Assembly: GCF_026342035.1 (NCBI RefSeq)
Contig: NZ_JAPENM010000001.1
Coordinates: 124,001 to 188,000, forward strand
Direction: 5' to 3'
DNA: 64,000 nucleotides
DNA from: Aldersonia sp. NBC_00410
GTDB taxonomy: Bacteria; Actinomycetota; Actinomycetes; Mycobacteriales; Mycobacteriaceae
The notes under the pieces are model-generated. The model did not search any database. It saw only the letters and a program-made list of their open reading frames with translations, and had not been told where the DNA came from. Each line of letters starts with the position of its first letter. The first letter of the stretch is position 1. The position numbers were made by a program, and so were the translations under genes. Below, piece by piece: positions 18,229 to 26,922 of the stretch.

Positions 18229-19139
18229 CCGCGGTTCCACCGTGCGAACGCCGACCAGATCCGCTGCGCGACAAGCCGAGCCGCGTTGCCCGCCGCGTAG
18301 GCCAACGCGTACGGGCCCGGGCGCCCGTAGCGGACCGATGCATACAGCGCGGAGCCAACCGACCGGATCGACCCGGCCGAAACCGCGGCACTCACCGGGC
18401 TCGTGCACAGGTAGTCCCCACGTACCCGGGCCGGCTCGTCGCGTAGGTGCGCCAATCCCCACTGGATGTATTCCGCCGACCGATCGAGGCGCGAGTTGGA
18501 TAGCGACGCGTCGCCGATGTAATACGTCGCAAGCGTCTCTTCGAGTTGCACGATTCGCAACTGCGGTACGGACTCCTGTAGTCCGAGTAGCCAGGTGGCT
18601 TCGTCGTGCGCCGCGTCCGGGTTCGCGTCCCAGCGGACCACGCGAGCGAGCCGTGTGGGAAAGCTCAGTGTCGAGGTCTGCAGCACTGCTCCACCCGATC
18701 GCAGGTCGGTCCGGCGGTAGAGGTAATCGGCAACGGATTGGCCGGGTTCGATAACCCGACGCGGCCAGACCCGTCGACGCACGCCAGGACCGATGACGTC
18801 ACTGCGCGAAGTCACGACCCAGTCGGCAGTCGGGCGATCGGCCACTGCCTCCAATTGCCGCGCGAGTTTCTCCGGATGCCACTCGTCATCGTCGTCGAGC
18901 AAAGCGACGACATCACCGCGCGCCGCGTCGATACCGATCTGGCGCGCGCGAGCGGAACCGGCGCCCGGTCCGGCGCGCAGCAGTGACAATCTCGGATCGG
19001 CCGGTAGCGGAACGGGAGCAAGTGTGTCGGCAACAACCACTATTTCGACCGGTGACAGTGTTTGTGCAAGCACCGACCGGACGGCTCGGCCCAACGTCTG
19101 CCTACCCACGGTGGGAATGACGACGCTGACTGCCGGCAT
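18225..19139 (-). CDS. Glycosyltransferase family 2
   Basis: 304 residues: AVSVVIPTVGRQTLGRAV, VVVADTLAPVP, and LLDDDDEWHPEKLARQ (metal-binding DDDD). The C-terminal part has DEATWLLGLQE, a catalytic-base-like acid region. ATG at 19139 gives an 8-bp gap to wzy; an ATG at 19163 would overlap wzy by 16 bp instead. Donor and acceptor unknown. Coupled to the WcaE-like gene by an ATGA overlap. Confidence 0.8.
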   Translation of the reverse strand: MPAVSVVIPTVGRQTLGRAVRSVLAQTLSPVEIVVVADTLAPVPLPADPRLSLLRAGPGAGSARARQIGIDAARGDVVALLDDDDEWHPEKLARQLEAVADRPTADWVVTSRSDVIGPGVRRRVWPRRVIEPGQSVADYLYRRTDLRSGGAVLQTSTLSFPTRLARVVRWDANPDAAHDEATWLLGLQESVPQLRIVQLEETLATYYIGDASLSNSRLDRSAEYIQWGLAHLRDEPARVRGDYLCTSPVSAAVSAGSIRSVGSALYASVRYGRPGPYALAYAAGNAARLVAQRIWSAFARWNRG

Positions 19140-19147
19140 CGATCCGT

Positions 19148-20467
19148 TCACTCGCGGCGCCATCCGAAACCACGACGCGCGCGTCCGACGCGGGGCGCCG
19201 GGGTCGTCGCCGAGGCAGGCGGCATCGCCACGAACAGCAGCGCGATGCATGCGTAGACCGGAAGGAGGTTGTAGCTCCACGGCGAGTACAGCAGGTCCCA
19301 GATTCCTTGGATCGCAACGGTAACGACCATGGCCGACCAGACTCCGAAGCGCGGGTGATTCCACATCAGCGCGACACAGGCGCCGAGCAACCACACCGGC
19401 AACAGCAGCGCGAGCACCCCACCCTCGGCCCAGGAACCGAGCAGGATCGAGTGCAGGGCGGTGTAATCCGGCGGGATTCGCCAGTAGAGATCGAACGGAA
19501 GTGTCGGAGCGTAGCCGAGCCGAATAGCCAGATGCACCGCGTCGGTGACCACCTCTGGCGTGACGCGATCGACGCTCCCCCAGCCGACCAACGGGTGTGC
19601 AGCGATCGCGGTAAAGGACAACGGAGGCTCGGTCCGTCCAGCGAACAAGATCGGTAGGTGACTCGCGTCTTGCTGCGCGATCTTCGCCTGCAAGGCCGAG
19701 CCGAGCAAACCTGCCCGCGCGACGATCGGCATCAGGACGGCGAAGACGGCGGCGCCACCGAACACTGCGACGTACTGCCAGCCACGCCCGACCCGCGGCG
19801 CGATGACCCTGCCGGTGAACAGCAGCATTGCGGCGACCAGGCAGATCAGAGCATGCGAACGATAGTTGAATACGAGGCTCACCACAGCCAGGAGCCCCAA
19901 CGCCAGCGGGTGGAATGCCGGCCGGACGCCTAGTACGACCAGCACGAACAGCACCAGAATCGTCACTGCGCCCGCGATCCCGTACTTCCACAGATCCAGG
20001 AAGCTGCCGGTGTTGGTGAGTTCGATGCCCCAGATCACGTGATAGAGCACCGTCCCGGCGGCGATTCCGGCCAGCACGGTAAGGATCGACCGGATCGAGC
20101 GGCCGACCAGCACGGTGAGGCCCATGACATACAGCCCGAATGCAAGCGGTGCCAGGGCGGTCGGGCCGAACGGATCGGCGCCATTCACGACACACGCCAC
20201 GAGGTATCCGAGCCAGCCCAACGCAGCAAGCACCACCGGCACGAGATCCACTGCGCGCTGCCCGACGAACAGGTAGCCGGGGACCAGGAGCAGACAGGCG
20301 ATGGACAACCCGGTCGCGGTGAAGTTCGCGATCTGCACGAAGGACAGCGCGCCGACGCCGAACACGGCGCCCTGGGCCAGCACGTTGCGGCGGATCTGCT
20401 GGCGTTGCGCGAACGTCCGTGGTGACGGAGGCAAGGCTGTTTCGGGCACAGCAGCTGTCACGGTCAT
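19148..20467 (-). CDS. wzy: O-antigen polymerase/ligase-type membrane protein (Wzy, first copy)
   Basis: 439 residues with about 11-12 hydrophobic helices and one large loop between helices near residues 260-330, which contains the typical text FTAIAAHPLVGWGS and PPDYTALHSILLGSWAEGG, the H-P-x-x-G-W-G and H-N/S motifs of Wzy/WaaL proteins. It likely polymerises lipid-linked repeat units outside the membrane. The ATG at 20467 has a strong AAAGGGGG site. First gene of the minus-strand wzy-GT-GT-wzx operon; divergent from the WcaF-like gene over a 119-bp promoter region. Confidence 0.8.
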   Translation of the reverse strand: MTVTAAVPETALPPSPRTFAQRQQIRRNVLAQGAVFGVGALSFVQIANFTATGLSIACLLLVPGYLFVGQRAVDLVPVVLAALGWLGYLVACVVNGADPFGPTALAPLAFGLYVMGLTVLVGRSIRSILTVLAGIAAGTVLYHVIWGIELTNTGSFLDLWKYGIAGAVTILVLFVLVVLGVRPAFHPLALGLLAVVSLVFNYRSHALICLVAAMLLFTGRVIAPRVGRGWQYVAVFGGAAVFAVLMPIVARAGLLGSALQAKIAQQDASHLPILFAGRTEPPLSFTAIAAHPLVGWGSVDRVTPEVVTDAVHLAIRLGYAPTLPFDLYWRIPPDYTALHSILLGSWAEGGVLALLLPVWLLGACVALMWNHPRFGVWSAMVVTVAIQGIWDLLYSPWSYNLLPVYACIALLFVAMPPASATTPAPRVGRARRGFGWRRE

Positions 20468-20586
20468 TGATCCGCCCCCTTTCGACCCAGCGGAGACCGC
20501 GCGACCAACGCTCTCCGCTACAAATCGGGTCCTACCGCATACCGTTACGAGTGCAGCCATGGCATGGATCGAGCAAGGGATGTCCG

Positions 20587-21135
20587 ATGACCGGATTGTC
20601 TGCCAGACGTTCGCTGGCGGCTCGGCGTGGCCGGCCGTACGACAAGGGCCGGGGCATCGTCGCACAGTCGCTCTGGGTTGCCGTGTCCACGTTGGTATTT
20701 ATCCGGGTGTGGTGCCCCAGCCGGCTGCGGTGTGCACTGCTGCGCTGGTTCGGGGCCGAAATCGGCCGCGGCGTGCTCATCAAGCAGCAGGTTCGCGTGC
20801 AGTGGCCGTGGAAACTCAGGATCGGGGACAATTCGTGGGTGGGCGTCGGTGCGGAGCTCTACAACCTCGACGACATCCGAATCGGCTCGGATGTGTGCAT
20901 TTCCCAACAGGTCTATCTCTGCACCGGCAGTCACGACCGGAAGTCCCCCACATTCGAGTTCGACAACGCGCCGATCACCGTCGAGGACGGCGCGTGGTTG
21001 TGTCTGCGCTCGACGGTGCTGCGCGGCGTGACCATCGGCGCCGACACCGTCATCGGTGCAGGCTGCGTGATCGGCCGGGACGTCCCGCCGGGGGCTCTCG
21101 TGCGGACCCCCGACCCGGTCGTGCAGCCAGGCTGA
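20587..21135 (+). CDS. WcaF-like acetyltransferase
   Basis: 182 residues, left-handed beta-helix. After a hydrophobic helix (VSTLVFIRVWCPSRLRC) come LLRWFGAEIGRGVLIK, WKLRIGDNSWVGVGAELYNLD, IGSDVCISQQVYLCTGSHD and IGADTVIGAGCVIGRDVPPG. This order is the signature of the colanic-acid WcaF family (putative O-acetyltransferases). ATG at 20587. The next gene starts only 3 bp after its stop. Confidence 0.85.
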   Translation: MTGLSARRSLAARRGRPYDKGRGIVAQSLWVAVSTLVFIRVWCPSRLRCALLRWFGAEIGRGVLIKQQVRVQWPWKLRIGDNSWVGVGAELYNLDDIRIGSDVCISQQVYLCTGSHDRKSPTFEFDNAPITVEDGAWLCLRSTVLRGVTIGADTVIGAGCVIGRDVPPGALVRTPDPVVQPG

Positions 21136-21138
21136 CAG

Positions 21139-22251
21139 GTGCGGATTCTGCACGTCGTCACGCTGGTCAGCCCGGACGGCGCCTACGGCGGCCCGGTGCG
21201 GGTGGCACTCAATCAGGCGCAGGCCCTGGTCGCTCTCGGCCATGAAGTGACCGTCGCTGCCGCAACGCGCGGGTACCAACGGGCGCCAACAGCGCTCGAT
21301 GGGGTCGCGCTGCGGTTGTTTCCCGCCCGGACGCTCCTACCGCGGACCGGTTTCGCCGGGCTCGGCGCACCGGCGCTGATCCGCTGGTTCCGTCGGCACG
21401 CCGGCGATTTCGATGTCGCGCATTTCCACCTCGGACGTGACCTGGTGACACTCCCCGCTGCGGCCCTCGCGCGACGTCGCGTCCCGTACGTCGTGCAGAC
21501 CCACGGCATGGTCATTCCGTCGCACCATCCCCTTGCGGCGCCCCTGGACATGTTCGGCACCCGGCCGGTGCTTCGGGACGCACGCGCCGTCTTCCATCTG
21601 ACACCGCTCGAACGGGCCCAGCTCATCGTGGTCGCCGGTCCGAGGCTGCGGCTCGTACCGCTGCGCAACGGTGTTCCGCGGCCACCACTATGGCCAACTC
21701 AGACCGGTGAAGCGGAGGTACTTTTCGCCGCTCGCCTGCACGCCCGTAAGCGGCCGACGGCATTCGTCGAGATCGCGCACGCGCTGCTCGCCGAAGGTAT
21801 CCAAGCCCAGTTCAGCCTGATCGGCCCCGACGAGGGCGAAGGCGCGGCCGTGCAAACGGCGATCGCCGGCGAGCCGCGCATCGAATGGCTGGGGCCGCTC
21901 GCTCCGGCCGCGGTGCCGGCGCGGATGGCCACGGCGAGCGTCTTCGTCCTACCTGCGATGGCCGAGCCGTTCCCGATGGCGGTATTGGAGGCGATGTCGG
22001 TCGGGATCCCGGTCGTGGTGGCCACTGACTGCGGTCTCGCCGAAACGATCGAGCGGACCGGTAGCGGAATCGTTGCTTCGGCCGATGTCATAGCCATGAC
22101 CGCAGCAGTGCGCACACTCCTGCTCGATCCCGGAGCGGCTCGACGCATGGGTGAACGAGGCCGGCGAACCGTTTCCGACGAGTTCACCATGTCCGCGGTG
22201 GCCGAGGTTCTGGATCGTATCTACAAAGAAGTGGCGGGATATCGGACTTGA
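21139..22251 (+). CDS. Glycosyltransferase family 4
   Basis: 370 residues, GT-B fold, starting at GTG with MRILHVVTLVSPDGAYGGP. The acceptor domain shows VVQTHGMVIPSHHP; the donor domain shows LFAARLHARKRP, GPLAPAAVPARMATASVFVLP and EPFPMAVLEAMSVGIPVV, the E(x7)E motif of retaining GT4 enzymes. Likely a retaining hexosyl transferase acting on a lipid-linked intermediate. It is coupled to the next gene by a TTGA overlap. Confidence 0.85.
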   Translation: MRILHVVTLVSPDGAYGGPVRVALNQAQALVALGHEVTVAAATRGYQRAPTALDGVALRLFPARTLLPRTGFAGLGAPALIRWFRRHAGDFDVAHFHLGRDLVTLPAAALARRRVPYVVQTHGMVIPSHHPLAAPLDMFGTRPVLRDARAVFHLTPLERAQLIVVAGPRLRLVPLRNGVPRPPLWPTQTGEAEVLFAARLHARKRPTAFVEIAHALLAEGIQAQFSLIGPDEGEGAAVQTAIAGEPRIEWLGPLAPAAVPARMATASVFVLPAMAEPFPMAVLEAMSVGIPVVVATDCGLAETIERTGSGIVASADVIAMTAAVRTLLLDPGAARRMGERGRRTVSDEFTMSAVAEVLDRIYKEVAGYRT

Positions 22252-22907
22252 GGCGACTCGTAAGGACGCCACCGATATGGGGTGCACTGGCGCTGGTGCT
22301 CGTCACCGCGCTGGTGACCGCGACGGTGCTGACCATGCGCGGCGACGCCGACGCTGCTCCCCCGCTGCCGCTGCGCATCGCGGTCGTCGGTGGCTACGAG
22401 ACGGTCGGCACGCAGAACCTCGTGGTCTGGCCGACACTGCTGGCCCAGCAGACGGGTTGGGCCGTCTCGAACAGCGCCCTTCCCGACGCAGGTTATGTCG
22501 CCGACGGCCGGGGCGGATACGCCTTTACCTACCAGGTAGACCGCGCACTCGCAGGCGATCCGGACATCGTGCTTGTGGTCGGCGGCAGTAGCGACGCCGG
22601 CACCGATCCGGAGCGAGTTGACCACGGAATCACCGAAGTACTCGGAAAGCTGGACCGCAGCGGCGTCCGCACGCTCGTGATCGGCCCGACCTGGTACGAG
22701 ACTCCGGTGCCCGACGCGATCGCGCGACTGGCCACCGCTATCGGCGACGGCGCAGACGCCGCCGGGTTGTCGTTCTGCGATGCACTCGACCCGCCCTGGT
22801 TGACACCCGATCTCATGCGGTCCGACGACACCGGCCCGACCGACGCCGGACAAGCGGTATTGGCCGACCGGATCGCAGCGTGGCTGCACACGGAGGTCGA
22901 CACATGA
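22248..22907 (+). CDS. SGNH-like exported protein lacking catalytic residues
   Basis: 219 residues starting at TTG. One N-terminal membrane helix (about residues 12-30) leads into an exported domain. The strand LRIAVVGGYETVG occupies the place of the GDS nucleophile motif of SGNH esterases, but the serine is missing; DIVLVVGGSSDAG stands where a GxND block is expected and the final DxxH is replaced by DDTGPTDAG. It is therefore probably an inactive paralogue of the next gene, with which it shares the fold order and an ATGA overlap. Assignment rests on pattern, not on a search. Confidence 0.5.
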   Translation: MRRLVRTPPIWGALALVLVTALVTATVLTMRGDADAAPPLPLRIAVVGGYETVGTQNLVVWPTLLAQQTGWAVSNSALPDAGYVADGRGGYAFTYQVDRALAGDPDIVLVVGGSSDAGTDPERVDHGITEVLGKLDRSGVRTLVIGPTWYETPVPDAIARLATAIGDGADAAGLSFCDALDPPWLTPDLMRSDDTGPTDAGQAVLADRIAAWLHTEVDT

Positions 22908-23674
22908 GCGCGCGGGGATTCGTTCGCCGCCATATCTTCCTGTTGTCGTCGGTAGTACTTGCGGTGGTGATTGTCGCCGGTAGTGCGCTGTTGGTCTGGC
23001 CGCGCGAGCCCGTTTCGGACGCGCAGGTTGAGCGCTCCTCGTTACCGGTCGCAGCGTCACCACCCGCCGCACTGTTCATTGGGGACAGTTTCACCGCGAC
23101 CGCGGACCTCGGCGAGATGTCGTACGCATGCATGGCTGCCACCGAGATGGGCTGGAAATGCGACCTTGCCGCGCTTCCCGGCACCGGATACTTCAGTGGT
23201 GGCTCGGCAAACCGCTTCGTCGTGAACCCCTATACGGGCCAGCGAACAACCTCCTACTCCGAGCGAATCACCGAGCTCGCCACCACCAACCGGCCCGACT
23301 ACGTCGTGTTGGACGGCGGCCGCAACGACGTCTTCGCGCCCGCCTCGGTGGTGTACGGCGAGATGGTCAACACACTCGCGCGTGCTCGAGAAGCTTGGCC
23401 CGACGCGCAAATCGTGCTCGTGCGGCCGCGTGAACTCGTCCGGCCTGCGGATGATCTGGGCTACGACGACGCCTTCTTTGCCCGCCTCGGTGCCGAGCCG
23501 GCAGCGCGCGGCGTGGTGTTCGTCGACCCGCTCGCCGATCCCCGGTTCGAGCGCGCGGATACATCCCAACTGGTCGGCGCGGACGGACGGCATCCGAACC
23601 AAGAAGGCACCGACGAGATGGGGGCTGCGCTGGTGACTGCCCTGACAGCAGCGGCAACGGCGGCGAAATGGTGA
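22904..23674 (+). CDS. Membrane-anchored SGNH/GDSL hydrolase
   Basis: 256 residues. An N-terminal helix (about residues 12-34) exposes the domain outside. All SGNH blocks are visible: ALFIGDSFTA (nucleophile Ser), LPGTGYFSGG (Gly block), VVLDGGRNDVF (Asn) and GADGRHPNQEG (Asp-x-x-His). Such enzymes are esterases or O-acyl-modifying hydrolases; in a polymer locus with three acetyltransferases it could remove or move O-acetyl groups. ATG overlaps the preceding stop; its own end overlaps the Wzz gene by 7 bp. Confidence 0.78.
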   Translation: MSARGFVRRHIFLLSSVVLAVVIVAGSALLVWPREPVSDAQVERSSLPVAASPPAALFIGDSFTATADLGEMSYACMAATEMGWKCDLAALPGTGYFSGGSANRFVVNPYTGQRTTSYSERITELATTNRPDYVVLDGGRNDVFAPASVVYGEMVNTLARAREAWPDAQIVLVRPRELVRPADDLGYDDAFFARLGAEPAARGVVFVDPLADPRFERADTSQLVGADGRHPNQEGTDEMGAALVTALTAAATAAKW

Positions 23675-24819
23675 CCCAAGCACTCGCGGACTACAGCCGG
23701 GCCCTTCGCCTGCGCTGGCGTTGGGTCGCCGTCGCGGCAGCGCTCGGCCTTGCCGTCGTGATATTGGCGATGCTGGTGGCACCGCCGCTGTACCGTTCGA
23801 CGGCGACGGTATTCGTCCGCACGCCGGGCGATGTCAGCAAGGCAATCGACGGCGGCGACACCTACGCCAGGCATCGCGCACCGACCTATGCCGACATCGC
23901 CGACAGCCCCGACCTCGCTGCCCAAGTGGTGGCCAGCCTGGGACTGGACATCGACCCGACGCAGCTCGCAAGCCGGATCAGCGCGACGAATCGGCCCAAC
24001 ACAGTGTTGATCGACATCACTGTCAATGGCGACGATGCGGCACAGACCCAGCGCACGGCCGGCATGGTCGTCACCGTCTTCGCGCGGCAGGTCGCGCAAC
24101 TGGAATCGGTGACCGGATCGGTGGTGCCACGCGCCGAACTCGTGACCGTCGATCCGCCCAGCCGGTCCACCCGCACCCTCGCCTGGGGGCTACCGGTGCC
24201 TGCGGCGCTACTAGCCGCCGCGCTTATCGGCGCTCTGCTCGGCGCGGGCGTCGCGACACTGCGCTCTGTTTTCGACCGGACGGTCCGCGATAGGGCCGAC
24301 GTGGCACGCCTTACCGGTCTGACTGTGCTCGGACCACTCGCTGGCGACAACGACTCGCCACGGCTCGTGGCCCGCGCGCTGTTGCGAACGATCCGGTCCG
24401 ATTCGGGGGTCCTCGCCCTCACCTCCGCTGCACCGCAGCAGACGGCGGCTGGATACGGCCCGGAATTGGCCGCCGCGCTCGACCAACTGACCGGCTCTGC
24501 GATCCACACCGAGACGTCACCGCACGCCGGTCCCGGCGACCTTGCCGCGGCCCGCAGCCGGCTCGACGACATGCGTTCCCAGCACCGATGGGTCGTCGTC
24601 ACCTGTCCGCCCGCGCTCGGCTCCGTCGAACTCGACCTACTCGGTAGCGCGGTCGATGTTGTCGTGCTTCTCGTTCCACTCGGCGGCATCGACGAGGACA
24701 CGCTGCAGCAAGCGAACCGTGCCCTTCCGCCCGAAGTCGAGCGGATCGCGGTCCTCGTCCGGCCGGGCGGCACAACCGAATCGACAACACCCGCCCCCAC
24801 GGAAAGCGCGGACGTGTGA
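23668..24819 (+). CDS. Wzz-type polysaccharide co-polymerase with vestigial BY-kinase domain
   Basis: 383 residues. An N-terminal Wzz domain is framed by two membrane helices (about residues 20-42 and 180-200; LAWGLPVPAALLAAAL). The tail aligns by layout with a BY-kinase: VLALTSAAPQQTAAGYGPEL stands where a P-loop would be but has no GK(S/T), and WVVVTCPPALGSVELDLL stands for the DTPP block. There is no tyrosine cluster. It likely controls chain length structurally without kinase activity. First of three consecutive Wzz-like genes. Confidence 0.7.
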   Translation: MVTQALADYSRALRLRWRWVAVAAALGLAVVILAMLVAPPLYRSTATVFVRTPGDVSKAIDGGDTYARHRAPTYADIADSPDLAAQVVASLGLDIDPTQLASRISATNRPNTVLIDITVNGDDAAQTQRTAGMVVTVFARQVAQLESVTGSVVPRAELVTVDPPSRSTRTLAWGLPVPAALLAAALIGALLGAGVATLRSVFDRTVRDRADVARLTGLTVLGPLAGDNDSPRLVARALLRTIRSDSGVLALTSAAPQQTAAGYGPELAAALDQLTGSAIHTETSPHAGPGDLAAARSRLDDMRSQHRWVVVTCPPALGSVELDLLGSAVDVVVLLVPLGGIDEDTLQQANRALPPEVERIAVLVRPGGTTESTTPAPTESADV

Positions 24820-26141
24820 TGAATCTGAAGGAATCCATTGACATTCTGCGGCTGCGGTGGCGCACGTTCGCGGTCGTGTTCGTGGTGTGTGTTGCCGTCG
24901 CACTGGTGGCGGGTGCATTGATCCCGACTCGGTACACGTCCTCGGTCCAGCTCATGGTGACCGCGCGGGGCAGTTCCACCGCAGCCTCGTATCAGAACCT
25001 CGAAATGGAGTACGCCCGGACGACGAGTTACCTGAGTCTGCTGAAGAGTTCGGTCGTCGACCAGCGCGTGGTCGATGACCTGCACCTGCCGTATTCGGCA
25101 GCGGAGCTTGCCAACCGGATCAATGCCGCGGTCGTCCCCAAGACCACCGTGCTCGACGTCGAGGTGGTCGGCGACTCCGCCGACGAGGCACGGCAGACGG
25201 CGGATTCGCTCGCACGGCACTTCGTCGCGTACGTGACGGCGATGGAATCGCCGACCGGCTCGGACAGCCAGCGAATCCAGACGACCGTGGTGAGTTCGGC
25301 GTCCGAACCCACCCGGCAGAATCGCGGCCTGCCGACGTTCGCTCTGCTCGGTGTGCTCGCCGGATTGATCTTCGGAGTGATCGGAGTCTGGCTGCGCTCG
25401 CGCACCGACCCGATCGTGCGTACGGGCGGTGACGCTGCCGCCGCGACCCGACTTGCGCTGCTCGGGACGACCCGCAGCGAATCATCCGCGACGAGCTCTG
25501 GCCTCGACCGCGACCGACTGCTGCGAACTCGGCTGATTGGGACCGGCGACGACTCCGGCGACAAGCGCACGTGGCTCGCGGTCGGCGTGACTCCGACGGC
25601 GGGTGACAGCTTCCCTGCGACCGAGTTCGCGCGACTTCTCACCGGCGGGGTCGAGCACGTATTGCTCATCGATACCGCAGCCGAGGACGACGAGTCCGCG
25701 CCTGGACTGCGCTCGCTGCTGCACGATGGCCCGTCGCGCGCGAGTGCCGTGCGTAACACCGACGACCCGTTGCTGGATATTCTCCGTGCGGGCGCCAGTG
25801 CAGATGACTCGCTCGACCTCGAGTCGGCAGGCTCGTTGAAGGTAGCGCTCGCCGAACTGCACGGGGATTACGCCCATCTCGTGCTCAGTTCGACGGCCGC
25901 CGACATTGTCGGTGTCGCGGTCGTGAGCGGATGTGTCGACGCGGTGATTATCGTCGCCGTGGCCGGAAGCACCCGCCGACGTGACCTCGCCAGGGTTGCC
26001 GACGCGTTGCGAACCGGCGGCGTTGCGGTCGCCGGGGTCGTGGTCGTGGTCTGCGACCAACCGCACGAACCGAGCACGCACACTGTCGCTCGGGAAGAAG
26101 AACAGCCGGTTCGACCTGCCGAGTCGAGCCAACCGAATTGA
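24819..26141 (+). CDS. Second Wzz-type co-polymerase with vestigial BY-kinase domain
   Basis: 440 residues starting MNLKESIDILRLRWRTFAVV. Two membrane helices (about 16-37 and 174-196) flank the periplasmic Wzz domain. The C-terminal cytosolic domain has TWLAVGVTPTAGDSFPATEF in place of the Walker A P-loop and retains VLLIDTAAEDDE as a Walker A'-like strand, but the lysine is lost and no C-terminal tyrosine cluster exists. TGATG coupling to the previous gene favours ATG 24819 over GTG 24816. Confidence 0.7.
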   Translation: MNLKESIDILRLRWRTFAVVFVVCVAVALVAGALIPTRYTSSVQLMVTARGSSTAASYQNLEMEYARTTSYLSLLKSSVVDQRVVDDLHLPYSAAELANRINAAVVPKTTVLDVEVVGDSADEARQTADSLARHFVAYVTAMESPTGSDSQRIQTTVVSSASEPTRQNRGLPTFALLGVLAGLIFGVIGVWLRSRTDPIVRTGGDAAAATRLALLGTTRSESSATSSGLDRDRLLRTRLIGTGDDSGDKRTWLAVGVTPTAGDSFPATEFARLLTGGVEHVLLIDTAAEDDESAPGLRSLLHDGPSRASAVRNTDDPLLDILRAGASADDSLDLESAGSLKVALAELHGDYAHLVLSSTAADIVGVAVVSGCVDAVIIVAVAGSTRRRDLARVADALRTGGVAVAGVVVVVCDQPHEPSTHTVAREEEQPVRPAESSQPN

Positions 26142-26187
26142 TCGACGAAGTGCCATCGGCAACGTCGGGGATGACGAGGGTGTAGCT

Positions 26188-26922
26188 GTGGATCTGTTCG
26201 ACGTCGCCAAGTCATGTGCGCGACGGTGGTGGGTCTTCCTGCCATTGGTCGCAATCGTGACATTCTTCAGCTACCACACGTACTCCGGCGTGCAGCCGGT
26301 GTACTACAGCAGTGCCACCGTCGGCCTGGTCGGACCGGCGATCACGCCCGCGACGGGTGTGGGTGCGCCGACCAACCCGTTGATGAACGCAGGTGGCGTG
26401 CCGCTGCTGTCCAACCTGCTCGCGATGGGCATGTCGGATGCCGGCGTCCGAGAGCAGGTCGTCGCACAGGGCGGCATGTCCGATTACACGGCCAAGGTGT
26501 TCTCAGTTGTCGGTGGCCAGCTTCCCCTCGTCGTTATCGAGGCCACCGCGCCCGACCCGGCGATCGTGGCGTCGACACTGCAGGCCGCCACCGGTGTGGG
26601 CGACGGGACACTGCACCAGATCCAGGAAAACGCAGGTGTGCCACCCGACCAGATGATGCGCACCTACCCGATCGGGACGATCGGCGAACCTGCGCCCGCG
26701 ATGCCCAGTCGGACCCGAAGCACAGTCGCAACCTTCGTCGCCGGGTTCGGCCTCAGCGTCGTGCTCACGGTGATCGTCGACGTACTTCTGATCAAATGGC
26801 GGCGACGCAAGGCGCCTGCCGAGTCCGACGGAGCGGCCGAGGTCGCACTCGACCCGATACCCTCGTCGAACGGTTCGGGCCCGTCCACGACTGTGCTCGA
26901 CAACGCTTCCTCCGCACAATGA
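26188..26922 (+). CDS. Third Wzz-like membrane protein
   Basis: 244 residues beginning at GTG (DLFDVAKSCARRWWVFLPLV). Helices at about 14-32 and 175-198 frame an extracytoplasmic domain, and a short cytosolic tail of acidic and Ser/Gly-rich residues follows. This is the simple Wzz layout without a kinase module. No ATG is available; a stop lies upstream in the same reading area. Its TGA overlaps the wzy start (ATGA), which ties it to polymerisation. Confidence 0.65.
   Translation: MDLFDVAKSCARRWWVFLPLVAIVTFFSYHTYSGVQPVYYSSATVGLVGPAITPATGVGAPTNPLMNAGGVPLLSNLLAMGMSDAGVREQVVAQGGMSDYTAKVFSVVGGQLPLVVIEATAPDPAIVASTLQAATGVGDGTLHQIQENAGVPPDQMMRTYPIGTIGEPAPAMPSRTRSTVATFVAGFGLSVVLTVIVDVLLIKWRRRKAPAESDGAAEVALDPIPSSNGSGPSTTVLDNASSAQ

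Noticed and set aside
23886-25220. 444-codon minus-strand open frame opposite the Wzz genes
   Set aside because: No motif, Thr/Ser/Arg rich; the plus-strand genes have helices and coupled starts.
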